This document shows positions 31,562-41,491 of a stretch of 64,000 bases of DNA, piece by piece. The position numbers and the translations under genes are program-made. Each line of letters opens with the position of its first letter. Within the stretch, counting starts at the first letter, position 1. The notes under the pieces were generated by a model. That model was not told where the DNA came from. It did no database searches and saw only the letters and a program-made list of their open reading frames with translations. Origin of the DNA: Gordonia hongkongensis (GTDB lineage Bacteria > Actinomycetota > Actinomycetes > Mycobacteriales > Mycobacteriaceae); the NCBI RefSeq assembly GCF_023078355.1, contig NZ_CP095552.1, positions 1,798,001-1,862,000 of the forward strand, read 5' to 3'.

Positions 31562-32542
31562 ATGCAAACCGAAAAAGATCGAGTGACCAAGAACACCTCC
31601 TCGACGCTCGACGAAGCCGTTGAGCTGCGTCGACACCCCTCGATGCGACCTTCGGTGGTCCCGCTGCTGCATGCGTGGGCCGCGGCGGTCTCCGCCGGCG
31701 GGGACGGGAACTACGCCCGCGCGCTCACCGAGCTCGCGTCCCTCGAACGGGTCGCCGGTGTGCGAGCGCGGGGATTCGCGCCCACCGACCCCCACCTCGC
31801 CGTGCTGTCTCTGTGTCAGAGCACGCGGGCCTCGCTGATCCGCCAGGCCGGGCGACACCACATCTCGCATGGGGTCGACGGTCGAGCCCTCCTCACCGTC
31901 GGCATCTCCGGCGCCCGGGCCGAGCCGGGTGCACCGGGCCCCGGGCCACGCGAGGTCTCGCTCATCCGAGCGGCGGTCGCGGACGGACTCGTCGGGCTCG
32001 CGGCCGACAATCTGGGTCTGCTGCGGTTCGATGCGTCCCGTCGGCTGCTCGACCGGGCGCGAACGGTCCTCGATCCCACGGACGAGCGGCCGGTCGGGGC
32101 GAACCCCGAACAGTGGTCCTGGCGGCCGGCGGACGCGGACTGGATGACGGCCACGCGCTGCCGCCTGCGCTGGGAATGGGTGAGCGCCGAACTCGGTCTG
32201 TACCGCGGTGACGTGGCGTCCGGGCTCGAACACGCCCGAGCGGGGGCACTGCTGGTGCGGGAGATGCACGACGCGGCGACTCCGGTCCCGGCCCGCCATC
32301 GAGTGAAGACCGCGTTGATCGCCGCGGCTGCCGCCGCGGGCGCGGGGGATCGGGGTGGCACCGCGAACGCGGCGCGGGACGTCGTCGCCGACGCTCGCGA
32401 CGAGGCCCTCCTGCCCCTGGAGTGGGCGGCGATGAGCCTGCTGCTGGGCACCGGAGCCGCGTCCGGCGACGAGGCCGTTCACCACCGCCGGCTCCGCGCC
32501 ACGCTGATCGGCAAGGGCATGGCGCTGATGCCGGACGGTTGA
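31562..32542 (+). CDS. Conserved hypothetical protein (Rv3415c-like), TPR-like helices
   Basis: 326 residues from ATG 31562 or 319 from GTG 31583; neither has a strong ribosome binding site. The sequence is strongly helical and Ala/Arg-rich: LLHAWAAAVSAGGDGNYARALTELASL, LCQSTRASLIRQAGRHHISHG, ADGLVGLAADNLGLLRFDASRRLLDRA and WEWVSAELGLYRGDVASGLEHA (each cut), a pattern like TPR/SARP-type helical hairpins. No catalytic motif, signal peptide or membrane helix. Position between whiB3 and sigD matches Rv3415c. Function unknown; it may be a scaffold in stress signalling. Confidence 0.75.
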   Translation: MQTEKDRVTKNTSSTLDEAVELRRHPSMRPSVVPLLHAWAAAVSAGGDGNYARALTELASLERVAGVRARGFAPTDPHLAVLSLCQSTRASLIRQAGRHHISHGVDGRALLTVGISGARAEPGAPGPGPREVSLIRAAVADGLVGLAADNLGLLRFDASRRLLDRARTVLDPTDERPVGANPEQWSWRPADADWMTATRCRLRWEWVSAELGLYRGDVASGLEHARAGALLVREMHDAATPVPARHRVKTALIAAAAAAGAGDRGGTANAARDVVADARDEALLPLEWAAMSLLLGTGAASGDEAVHHRRLRATLIGKGMALMPDG

Positions 32543-32693
32543 TCGCTAAGGTGTGTTGGGGTCTGCCACGTCGTCGCCGCCGGAGACGTCGCCGGAACGC
32601 GCTCTCCAGCCGCGTGCCACGACGATCGCCACCGGCGGCGTCACCGTGCCGGGGCCCGGACCAGGACCGGCAATTAGACCGGTTGGCCGACTT

Positions 32694-32719
32694 GTAACAC
32701 GGGGATTCCTACGCGCGAT
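32694..32719 (+). promoter_or_regulatory. Possible ECF-type (SigD-like) promoter before sigD
   Basis: GTAACAC at 32694-32700 and CGAT at 32716-32719 sit 16 bp apart (counting from the end of GTAACA). From memory, mycobacterial SigD promoters have a GTAAC-type -35 and CGAT -10, so this could be an autoregulatory promoter. The CGAT overlaps the proposed sigD ATG, so if it is used the translation start must be a later codon, or the promoter call is wrong. Confidence 0.25.
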
Positions 32720-33305
32720 GAAGTTGACAGGTGGTGAGTTGAACGACGCCGTTCGGGCCGCGGGCCAAGGCGATCGGGCAGCTCTCACGTCAGTTCTCGA
32801 AAGCGTGCAGGAACCGATCCTGCGCTACTGCCGAGGACGCATCGGGGTAGGGGAACGGCATCTGTTCTCCGCCGACGACATCGCGCAGGAGGCATTGATG
32901 GCGGTGATGACCGCGTTACCACGGTACCGTGACCAGGGCAAACCGTTCATGGCCTTCGTCTACGGCATCGCCTCGCACAAGGTCGCCGACGCCATGCGGG
33001 TGGCGGCACGGGTGAAGTCGGACCCGGTCGAGGAGATCCCCGAGGTCTCACACGTCACCGGTGGCCCCGAGCAGTTCGCGATCGATGCCGACGGCAGCAG
33101 GCGGATGAGAGCCCTGCTGGGCATCCTCCCCGAGAAACAACGCGAGGTACTGGTCCTGCGGTTGATCGTCGGGATGTCGGCGGAGGAGACCGCGCAGGCG
33201 ATCGGCAGCACCGCGGGAGCAGTACGAGTCGCCCAGCATCGAGCGCTGGCGAAATTGAAAGACGAGTTGAGACGGACAGGAGGTCACGATGAGCGGACAG
33301 TCTGA
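32718..33305 (+). CDS. sigD: ECF RNA polymerase sigma factor SigD
   Basis: 195 residues from ATG 32718 (MKLTGGELNDAV); an upstream in-frame extension is Pro-rich and unlike the family. Region 2: DIAQEALMAVMTALPRYRDQGKPF with AFVYGIASHKVADAMR; region 4: ILPEKQREVLVLRLIVGMSAEETAQAIGSTAGAVRVAQHRAL (both cut), the helix-turn-helix for the -35. It directs stationary-phase/stringent-type regulons in mycobacteria. It overlaps the anti-sigma gene by 17 bp. Context whiB3, Rv3415c-like, sigD, rsdA equals that of M. tuberculosis. Confidence 0.92.
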   Translation: MKLTGGELNDAVRAAGQGDRAALTSVLESVQEPILRYCRGRIGVGERHLFSADDIAQEALMAVMTALPRYRDQGKPFMAFVYGIASHKVADAMRVAARVKSDPVEEIPEVSHVTGGPEQFAIDADGSRRMRALLGILPEKQREVLVLRLIVGMSAEETAQAIGSTAGAVRVAQHRALAKLKDELRRTGGHDERTV

Positions 33306-34362
33306 TTGGCGTAGACGCCGTGTCGCCGGTGGTGACCAGCCGAATCGACCCGGTCAGCCGCCGGCGCACCGTCGCGCGCCCGGTTCGAGCGGCCCGGCGC
33401 CCGCCGGGCCCGGACCCCGCCCGGTTGACCCGTTCTCCTCGGACGCGGAGTCCGGACTCGACGCGTTCGATCTCTCCGCTTCCGATGACGCGCTCGATCT
33501 CTCCGAACTGAACTTCGACGAGAACTTCCTCGACGCGCTGACCCGCGATGTGCCGGTGCCGACCCGCGACGCGGCCGAGTATCAGCTGGCCGAGATGCTG
33601 TCGGGCTGGCGGTCGGAGATCGTGTCCACCCCCGAGCCCGAGCTGCTGTCCGTCGACGACGTCGAGCGGGCAATCGGGACCAGCGAGCGCGCGAGTCGCG
33701 GCCGCCGCATGGTCCGTCACCTGCGCGTCGTGTCGGGTGCCGCCGCGATCGTCATCGTTGCGGCTGCCGGCCTGACCGTGCTCTCCGAGGGCTCGCAACC
33801 CGGCGACCCGCTGTGGGGCATCAAACAGGTCGTGTTCGCCGAGGCCGCGTCGCAGACGCAGGCGGCCCACGACGTCCGGAACAACCTCGAGCGTGCCGAG
33901 GCCGCGATCGCCGCCGGTGATCCGGGTGCGGCGGCCAGCCTGCTGGCCGAGGCGCAGGAGCGCATGGGTCCGATGGACAACGAGATGCGTGACGAGATGA
34001 CGGACTGGATGAACCGCATCCGCGCGGGTGCGGGTCTGCCGACCGAGACCACCGATCCCGCACCGTCGACCGGTGCGGAACAGCCCGGGACGATCGACCC
34101 GACCCGGCCCGATCTCCGGAACTCCGAGGACCAGCCCTCACCCGACGCGTCGACGCCTCCGGGCGGCGGGACGGATGAACCGACCACGCCGTCCGAGCAG
34201 ACGAGCGACCCGCAGGAGCCGTCGTCGGTCCCGCCCTCGAGCGAGCCGGCAGAACCGTCGACGCCGTCGTCGAGCACGAAGGTCACCCGTTTCCCGGCCG
34301 AGTTCCCCGAGATCCCGTGGACGCCGCCGCCCGGCGTGGACGCCGGTCGGCCGATCGGCTGA
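33289..34362 (+). CDS. rsdA: Anti-sigma-D factor RsdA
   Basis: 357 residues. Cytosolic N-terminal part with the sigma-binding segment (about 55-130; LDLSELNFDENFLDALTRDVP, EYQLAEMLSGWRSEI), one transmembrane helix near 152-170 (VSGAAAIVIVAAAGLTVLS), then an outer helical domain (DPLWGIKQVVFAEAASQTQAAHDVRNNLERAEAAI, cut) and a long Pro/Ser/Thr/Glu-rich tail. AGGAGG 5 bp before the ATG is a strong ribosome binding site. It inhibits SigD until proteolysis releases it (family knowledge). The overlapping arrangement ensures coupled synthesis. Confidence 0.9.
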   Translation: MSGQSDWRRRRVAGGDQPNRPGQPPAHRRAPGSSGPAPAGPGPRPVDPFSSDAESGLDAFDLSASDDALDLSELNFDENFLDALTRDVPVPTRDAAEYQLAEMLSGWRSEIVSTPEPELLSVDDVERAIGTSERASRGRRMVRHLRVVSGAAAIVIVAAAGLTVLSEGSQPGDPLWGIKQVVFAEAASQTQAAHDVRNNLERAEAAIAAGDPGAAASLLAEAQERMGPMDNEMRDEMTDWMNRIRAGAGLPTETTDPAPSTGAEQPGTIDPTRPDLRNSEDQPSPDASTPPGGGTDEPTTPSEQTSDPQEPSSVPPSSEPAEPSTPSSSTKVTRFPAEFPEIPWTPPPGVDAGRPIG

Positions 34363-34403
34363 CGCGACCGCACCATCGCCGGCCCCAACGGTCGTTGGAG
34401 ATC

Positions 34404-34450
34404 ATGAGCGAGGCCCCGCACCGGATCGATCGGTGCGGGGCCTCGCTCAT
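34404..34450. terminator. 20-bp-stem hairpin between rsdA and the DUF5319 gene
   Basis: Perfect inverted repeat, arms 34404-34423 and 34431-34450, loop GATCGAT. No T-run, but the length and position between convergent genes point to a bidirectional terminator. Confidence 0.75.
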
Positions 34451-34498
34451 TGGTGGTGCCGGAGAGTCGGCGACAGTTACCGCCGCGTCCGTGGAGGA

Positions 34499-34888
34499 TC
34501 AGCGCTCGTCGTCGAGATGACTACGGGCGTCGGCGTAACCGCGGCAGTAATCCCACGTGACGTAGGCGTCCGGACGGGGATCCACCGCGGGCTCGTGCGG
34601 CCGGACGGTGCCGTCGATGAGAAGCTGGATCAGGTTGGCGCGCAACATGTCCCAGTCGTGGTAGTGGTCCTCGCGGCAGTCCTCACACACGACGACCAGG
34701 CCGCGTACACCGCGATTGGCCAGTAGGGCCTCGTAGAGTGCGAGATCGGCGAGGTCTTCTTCGACCGCGAGCCGCTCGTTCTCGTCCAACGGGATACCCG
34801 GCTCCACGCTGTCCAATGCGGATGCGGGATCGCTGGGATCGTCGGCGAACGGATCCGGCGGGAGGCCGGGTGGCAGGTGGTCACGCAC
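34499..34888 (-). CDS. DUF5319 domain protein (Rv3412-like)
   Basis: 129 residues, starting at GTG 34888 (VRDHLPPGLPPDPFADDP), the homologue's usual N-terminus; an ORF extension upstream is basic and not conserved. Core: ENERLAVEEDLADLALYEALL (about 35-55), VVVCEDCREDHYHDWDMLRANLIQLLIDGTVRPHEPA (cut, 63-100) and YVTWDYCRGYADARSHL near the end. The CxxC pair plus a later Cys and several His could bind a metal. Function unknown. Convergent with rsdA, divergent from guaB, as in M. tuberculosis. Confidence 0.85.
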   Translation of the reverse strand: MRDHLPPGLPPDPFADDPSDPASALDSVEPGIPLDENERLAVEEDLADLALYEALLANRGVRGLVVVCEDCREDHYHDWDMLRANLIQLLIDGTVRPHEPAVDPRPDAYVTWDYCRGYADARSHLDDER

Positions 34889-34998
34889 CACACCACCGTA
34901 GCCGATCCGCGGGTGCGCGCGCCGCAGGCGTTCACCGGTCGAGCGCACCTGTTGAGAGTGGGTCGGGCGACCTCATCGGCGCGAAGACTCCTGTGTGA

Positions 34999-36606
<1,608 letters not shown>

Positions 36607-36627
36607 TGAACTCCGCAGAAAGGCGCA

Positions 36628-37788
36628 GTGGTGCGTGACCTCGTCGAAATCGGCATGGGCCGGACAGCCCGACGGACCTACGAGCTGGGGGACATCAGCA
36701 TCGTCCCGTCCCGTCGGACCCGTTCGTCCAAGGACGTCTCCACCGCATGGCAGATCGATGCCTACCGGTTCTCCTCGCCGATCCTGAGCCACCCGACGGA
36801 TGCCCTGGTGTCGCCGTCGGTCGCGATCGAACTGGGCAAGCTCGGCGCGCTCGGCGTCCTGAACGGTGAGGGGCTGTGGGCCCGTCACCGCGACGTCGAG
36901 GCGAAGATCGCCGAACTCGTCGCCATCGCGGCGGAGGACCCGGATCCCTATGCGGCGGTTCGACACCTGCAGCAACTCCACTCGGCCCCGCTCGACAGCG
37001 GGTTGCTCGGCGAGGCCGTGGCCCAGGTCCGCGACGCGGGGGTCACCACGGCCGTCCGCGTCAGCCCGCAGCACGCACCCGAGCTGACCCCGGCGCTGCT
37101 GGCCGCCGGGGTGGAGATCCTGGTGGTGCACGGCACGATCATCTCGGCGGAGCACGTGGCGCAGGTCGATGCCGACGGCACGCAGCGGGAACCGCTGAAC
37201 CTGAAGACCTTCATCGCCGATCTCGACGTACCGGTCATCGCGGGCGGCGTGCACGACCACCGCACCGCGCTGCACCTGATGCGGACGGGTGCCGCGGGCG
37301 TGATCGTCGGCTACGGTTCCGCCGCGGGAGCCACCACGACGGGCGAGGTGCTCGGCATCGGTGTGCCGATGGCCACCGCCATCGCCGACGCCGCCGCCGC
37401 GCGTCGCGACTACCTGGACGAGACCGGCGGCCGCTATGTCCACGTCATCGCCGACGGCGACATCCACAGCTCGGGCGACATCGTCAAGGCGATCGCCTGT
37501 GGAGCCGACGCCGCGGTCCTCGGGACCTCGCTCGCCGCAACGAGTTCCGCGCCCGGCAACGGGTGGTACTGGCCGTCGGCCGCTGCTCACCCCGACACCC
37601 CGCGCGGCGCCCTCCTGCAGGTCGCCGCGGGCGAGGACCGACCGAGTCTCGAGCGGGTCCTCTACGGCCCCTCCGACGACCCGTACGGCGAGCTGAACGT
37701 CGTCGGCGCACTGCGTCGGGCCATGGCGAAGGCCGGTTACTGCGACCTCAAGGAATTCCAGCGCGTGGGGTTGTCCGTCCGCGGCTGA
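36628..37788 (+). CDS. guaB3: GuaB3 family IMP dehydrogenase-related protein
   Basis: 386 residues, start at one of two adjacent GTGs (36628 or 36631), MVRDLVEIGMGRTARRTYEL. IMPDH-like barrel without CBS domains: ILSHPTDALVSPSVAIELGKLGALGVLNGEGL (cut), ILVVHGTIISAEHV, DVPVIAGGVHDHRTAL and YVHVIADGDIHSSGDIVKAIACGADAAVLG. The loop that carries the catalytic Cys in IMPDH reads GYGSAAGATTTGEVLG with no Cys, as in other actinobacterial GuaB3 proteins, so it is probably not a classical IMPDH. It lies 83 bp after guaB, as in Rv3411c-Rv3410c. Exact reaction not certain. Confidence 0.92.
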   Translation: MVRDLVEIGMGRTARRTYELGDISIVPSRRTRSSKDVSTAWQIDAYRFSSPILSHPTDALVSPSVAIELGKLGALGVLNGEGLWARHRDVEAKIAELVAIAAEDPDPYAAVRHLQQLHSAPLDSGLLGEAVAQVRDAGVTTAVRVSPQHAPELTPALLAAGVEILVVHGTIISAEHVAQVDADGTQREPLNLKTFIADLDVPVIAGGVHDHRTALHLMRTGAAGVIVGYGSAAGATTTGEVLGIGVPMATAIADAAAARRDYLDETGGRYVHVIADGDIHSSGDIVKAIACGADAAVLGTSLAATSSAPGNGWYWPSAAAHPDTPRGALLQVAAGEDRPSLERVLYGPSDDPYGELNVVGALRRAMAKAGYCDLKEFQRVGLSVRG

Positions 37789-37793
37789 GCTGA

Positions 37794-38003
37794 GGAGCGC
37801 CCGGAGCTTGCGGAACGGCAGCGGCCCCTCCGCTCCCTGGGGAGCGCTCGGAGCTTGCGGGACGGCAGCGGCCCCTCCGCTCCCTGGGGAGCGCTCGGAG
37901 CTTGCGGGACGGCAGCGGCCCCTCCGCTCCCTGAGGAGCGCCCGGAGCTTGCGGGACGGCAGCGGCCCCTCCGCTCCCTGAGGAGCGCCCGGAGCTTGCG
38001 GAG
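37794..38003. repeat. 47-bp tandem repeat, four full copies plus a partial fifth
   Basis: Copies start at 37794, 37841, 37888, 37935 and 37982 (partial). The unit begins GGAGCGC, carries CGGAGCTTGCGG and ends CCCCTCCGCTCCCT; copies differ by a few bases only (for example CCC/CTC after GAGCG and AAC/GAC). GGAGCG at the start and CGCTCC at the end of each unit are complementary, so each copy can fold into a stem. It fills nearly the whole gap between guaB3 and the GMC oxidoreductase gene and looks like a REP-type intergenic element that has expanded. Confidence 0.85.
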
Positions 38004-38061
38004 GGTGCGTCACGAAGGGTTAGGGTGACCTGGGTCTCTTTATGTGACAAGGCGCGTTAGT

Positions 38062-39849
38062 ATGTTCGGCATGGGATTCGACAAGTCGACCGAACGCGCC
38101 ACCGACTTCGACGTTCTGATCGTCGGCTCCGGGTTCGGCGGCAGCGTGAGTGCGCTGCGGCTCGTGGAGAAGGGGTACCGCGTCGGCGTGGTCGAGGCCG
38201 GTCGTCGGTTCGAGGACGAGGACTTCGCCAAGACCAGCTGGCGCCTCAACCGGTGGTTGTGGGCACCGAAGCTGGGCCTGTACGGCATCCAGCGGATCCA
38301 CGCCCTGAAAGACGTGATGATCCTCGCCGGGGCGGGCGTCGGCGGCGGCTCGCTCAACTACGCCAACACGCTCTACAAGCCCCCGACGCCGTTCTTCACC
38401 GATCCCCAGTGGAATCACATCACCGACTGGGAGGACGAGCTCAGCCCGTACTACGACCAGGCCCGGCGGATGCTCGGCGTGGTCACCAACCCGACGGTCA
38501 CCGCGTCCGACCGCGTGGTCGCCGAAGTCGCCGCCGAGATGGGTGTCGGGGACACGGTGACCCCGACGCCGGTCGGTGTGTTCTTCGGTGCGAAGACGGG
38601 TCTGTCCGGGGCGCCCGGCGAGACCGTCGCCGACCCGTACTTCGGCGGTGCGGGTCCGGACCGGACCGCCTGCACCGAGTGCGGCGCGTGCATGACCGGG
38701 TGCCGGGTGGGTGCCAAGAACACCCTGCTGAAGAACTATCTCGGCCTCGCGGAACGCCACGGCGCCACCATCATCGACCGGACCACGGTGGACTCGCTCC
38801 GGCAGCGCGCCGACGGTGTCTGGGAGGTGGGCACGCATCACTCGTCGTCGTGGGGTCCGCTCGGACGCCGTCGACGCACGATCACGGCGGGTCAGGTCAT
38901 CCTGGCGGCCGGCACGTTCAACACCCAACGACTGCTGCACCACGCGAAACTCGGTACGCTGCCGCAGATCTCGGACGCGATGGGTCGGCTCACGCGCACC
39001 AACTCGGAGTCGATACTGGGTGCGATGGGGTCGCGGATCGATCCGGAGAACGACTACTCGCGCGGCGTCGCGATCACTTCGTCGTTCTATCCCGAGCCGA
39101 ACACGCACATCGAACCGGTGCGATACGGCAAGGGCTCCAACGCGATCGCGTACCTGCAGACCCTGCTCACCGACGGCGGGTCCCGGCGCAATCGGTTCGG
39201 GCAGTTCCTGCGTCAGGTCGCCCGCAACCCGTTCCTGCTGGTGCGGTTGCTCGTGGTGCGACAGTGGAGCGAGCGGACCGTGATCGCCCTGGTCATGCAG
39301 AACAACAACAACTCGCTGACCACCTTCGTCCGCAAGCGCGGACCGGTGCGGTACGTCACCAGCAAGCAGGGCCACGGCGAGCCGAACCCGACGTGGATTC
39401 CGAAGGGCAACGAGGCAACTCGCCGGATCGCGGCGAAACTCGACGGCGGCGTCGCCGGCGGGACCTGGGGCGACATCGTCAACATGCCGCTGACCGCGCA
39501 CTATCTCGGCGGCTGCGCGATCTCCGACGACCCGGACAACGGCGTCATCGATCCCTACCAGCGCGTGTGGAACTACCCGACGTTGCACATCGCCGACGGC
39601 GCGTCGGTGTCGGCGAACCTCGGCGTCAATCCGTCGCTGACGATCTGCGCGCAGGCGGAACGCGCGGCGGCACTGTGGCCGAACAAGGGCGAACAGGACC
39701 GGCGTCCTGCGCAGGGCGACCCGTACCGCCGCATCGAGCCGACGACGCCGGCGTCCCCGGTGGTGCCGGCCGACGCACCCGGCGCCCTGCGGCTGCCGAT
39801 CACCCCGGTCGTCCCCGCCACTCCACTCACGGCACAACGCATCTCGTAG
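38062..39849 (+). CDS. GMC family oxidoreductase (Rv3409c/ChoD-like) with ferredoxin-like Cys motif
   Basis: 595 residues from ATG 38062; GTG 38044 and ATG 38071 are also possible. FAD-binding GSGFGGSVSALRLVEKGYRVGVVEAG near the N-terminus (cut), ILAGAGVGGGSLNYAN, and the GMC C-terminus ALGGCAI-like LGGCAISDDP with ADGASVSANLGVNPSLTI. Unusually it has CTECGACMTGC near residue 212, a C-x2-C-x2-C-x3-C pattern like a [4Fe-4S] ferredoxin site, followed by RVGAKNTLLKNYL. Homologues are often labelled cholesterol oxidase ChoD, but the Cys motif argues for a dehydrogenase passing electrons to a cluster. The sterol role is unproven. The Pro-rich tail (about 550-595) is disordered. Confidence 0.85.
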   Translation: MFGMGFDKSTERATDFDVLIVGSGFGGSVSALRLVEKGYRVGVVEAGRRFEDEDFAKTSWRLNRWLWAPKLGLYGIQRIHALKDVMILAGAGVGGGSLNYANTLYKPPTPFFTDPQWNHITDWEDELSPYYDQARRMLGVVTNPTVTASDRVVAEVAAEMGVGDTVTPTPVGVFFGAKTGLSGAPGETVADPYFGGAGPDRTACTECGACMTGCRVGAKNTLLKNYLGLAERHGATIIDRTTVDSLRQRADGVWEVGTHHSSSWGPLGRRRRTITAGQVILAAGTFNTQRLLHHAKLGTLPQISDAMGRLTRTNSESILGAMGSRIDPENDYSRGVAITSSFYPEPNTHIEPVRYGKGSNAIAYLQTLLTDGGSRRNRFGQFLRQVARNPFLLVRLLVVRQWSERTVIALVMQNNNNSLTTFVRKRGPVRYVTSKQGHGEPNPTWIPKGNEATRRIAAKLDGGVAGGTWGDIVNMPLTAHYLGGCAISDDPDNGVIDPYQRVWNYPTLHIADGASVSANLGVNPSLTICAQAERAAALWPNKGEQDRRPAQGDPYRRIEPTTPASPVVPADAPGALRLPITPVVPATPLTAQRIS

Positions 39850-39943
39850 CGCCGGTGCGCCGTCACGCGCACTGTGACCACGAAATCCCGGTCGGAGGCG
39901 TCGGCGGGTAGTGTCGTCGTCCAGTGCCGAACGGGGGAGACGC

Positions 39944-40879
39944 ATGTCGGGTACAGAGCCGCTGACCGTGGTGTTGGCGGGCGGAAGTGGCTCGCTGGGA
40001 ACGCATCTGGCGACCGATCTCGCCGAGCGTGGATACCATCCGGTCATCCTGACGCGGCGGGTCGATCCGTCGTCGCCGTTCGAGCAGGTGGTCTGGGACG
40101 GCAGGACCCAGGGCGACTGGGTCGAGACGCTGGCCGCAGATCGTCCGACGGCGGTGGTCAACCTCGCGGGCAAACTCGTGGATTGCCGCCCCACGGACGC
40201 CAACATCGCCGCACTGCGGAACAGTCGGGTCGACGCGACGCGAGCACTCGTCACCGCATCGCGCGAACGCACGACGCCGATCTCGTACTGGCTGCAGTCC
40301 AGCACGACCGCGATCTGGAGCGACGCGGGTGAACTGTGGTGCACCGAATCGACGCCGATCCCGGTGGGCCTCCCGCAGATGACCGGTGTGGCGCAGCCCT
40401 GGGAGGAGGCGGTGGACGGCGCGAACACCGACCATCTGACCGTGCTGCGCACCTCGATCGTGCTCGATGCGGATTCGCCGGCCATCCGACGCCTCGTGGG
40501 CCTGACCAGGTTCGGACTCGGCGGGCGGGTCGGCGACGGCCGGCAATGGTTCAGCTGGATTCACATCGACGACTGGCTCGCGATCGCCCGCGCGGCGCTG
40601 CGGGTCGACGGCGCGGTGTCGCTGCCCGACGGTGTCGTCGTGGCGGCCAGTCCGAATCCGGTGCGCAACTCCGAACTTATGGCGATGCTGCGCGCGGAGA
40701 TCGGACGGCCGCCCGCGCCGCCGACGCCCGCGTGGTTGCTGAAGCTCGGTGCGGTGGTGCTGCGCACGGACCCGGCCCTCGGACTCACGGGGCGCCGCGC
40801 GCGGTCTGATGTACTGGCCGACGCCGGTTTCGAATTCCGCTTCCCACGGCTCGAGGACGCACTCTCCGATCTGCTCTGA
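39944..40879 (+). CDS. TIGR01777 family NAD-dependent epimerase (DUF1731)
   Basis: 311 residues. Extended SDR/epimerase: VVLAGGSGSLGTHLATDLAERGY (Rossmann GxxGxxG, about residue 10-32, cut), VVNLAGKLVD (about 65), VLRTSIVLDADS, FSWIHIDDWLAIARAAL and the C-terminal DUF1731 block starting at PTPAWLLKLGAVVLRTDPAL. The usual SDR Tyr-x3-Lys is not evident. GGGGGAGA 6 bp before ATG 39944 fixes the start. The family reaction is unknown. Convergent with bioN. Confidence 0.88.
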   Translation: MSGTEPLTVVLAGGSGSLGTHLATDLAERGYHPVILTRRVDPSSPFEQVVWDGRTQGDWVETLAADRPTAVVNLAGKLVDCRPTDANIAALRNSRVDATRALVTASRERTTPISYWLQSSTTAIWSDAGELWCTESTPIPVGLPQMTGVAQPWEEAVDGANTDHLTVLRTSIVLDADSPAIRRLVGLTRFGLGGRVGDGRQWFSWIHIDDWLAIARAALRVDGAVSLPDGVVVAASPNPVRNSELMAMLRAEIGRPPAPPTPAWLLKLGAVVLRTDPALGLTGRRARSDVLADAGFEFRFPRLEDALSDLL

Positions 40880-40888
40880 GAGGTCGCC

Positions 40889-41491
40889 TCAGTCCAGTCC
40901 GCGCGCGGTGAGGGTGTCGGCGAAACCGTCGGCGGTGCGCAGGGCGGCGAGGACAACCGGCGCGACGAGGATGCGTGGACCGGGCCGGAGCCCGCGAGCC
41001 TTGCGTGCCTCGTCGACCTCCCGCACCACCTCGACCATCAGCGGGATCGCCCGAATGGTCAGCGCCAGCGCGAGGGCGATGAGGTCCACGCGCACCCCGA
41101 GCCGTCTCAGGGGGCCGAGCGCACGGACGATCGTGTCGAGCATGTCCGTCGTGCGGGTGGTCAGCGAGACGGCCGCGGCGAGTGCGACCGACAGCGCGAG
41201 GACGCCGCAGACGATTACCGCCCGCCGCCAGTCGGTGAAGACGACCTGGAACGCGAAGATGAACAGCAGCAACCACATCAGTGGCCGCAGCTGCCGCCAC
41301 GCCTCGCGCGGCCCGATCCCCGCCAGCGCGTAGACGACCGCGACCCCGGCCGTCGCGATGCCGAGGGCGGTGAGCGACCGGACCGTCAGCGACAGCACCA
41401 GGATCACCACGCCCATCGCGACGAACTTGACGCCTGCGGGCAGTCGGTGCAGCAGCGTGTTGCCGGGACGGTAGACGCCGAGGACGTTCAC
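40889..41491 (-). CDS. bioN: Biotin ECF transporter transmembrane protein BioN (EcfT)
   Basis: 200-residue T component coupling the ATPase to BioY. Hydrophobic segments at about 25-42, 44-63, 68-88 and 92-112, then the coupling helices with the EcfT signatures ALALTIRAIPLMVEVV and REVDEARKARGLRPGP (Ala-Arg-Gly) near 165-175. N-terminus YRPGNTLLHRLPAGVK is typical. It overlaps bioM by ATGA (41488-41491). The three-gene order bioY-bioM-bioN makes this a dedicated biotin importer. Confidence 0.9.
   Translation of the reverse strand: MNVLGVYRPGNTLLHRLPAGVKFVAMGVVILVLSLTVRSLTALGIATAGVAVVYALAGIGPREAWRQLRPLMWLLLFIFAFQVVFTDWRRAVIVCGVLALSVALAAAVSLTTRTTDMLDTIVRALGPLRRLGVRVDLIALALALTIRAIPLMVEVVREVDEARKARGLRPGPRILVAPVVLAALRTADGFADTLTARGLD

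Noticed and set aside
37794..38003. CRISPR array at the 47-bp repeat
   Set aside because: Contiguous tandem copies without spacers.
37748..38050. Repeat-containing minus-strand ORF over the 47-bp array
   Set aside because: Translation merely reflects the tandem DNA repeat; 47 is not a multiple of three and no start signal is present.
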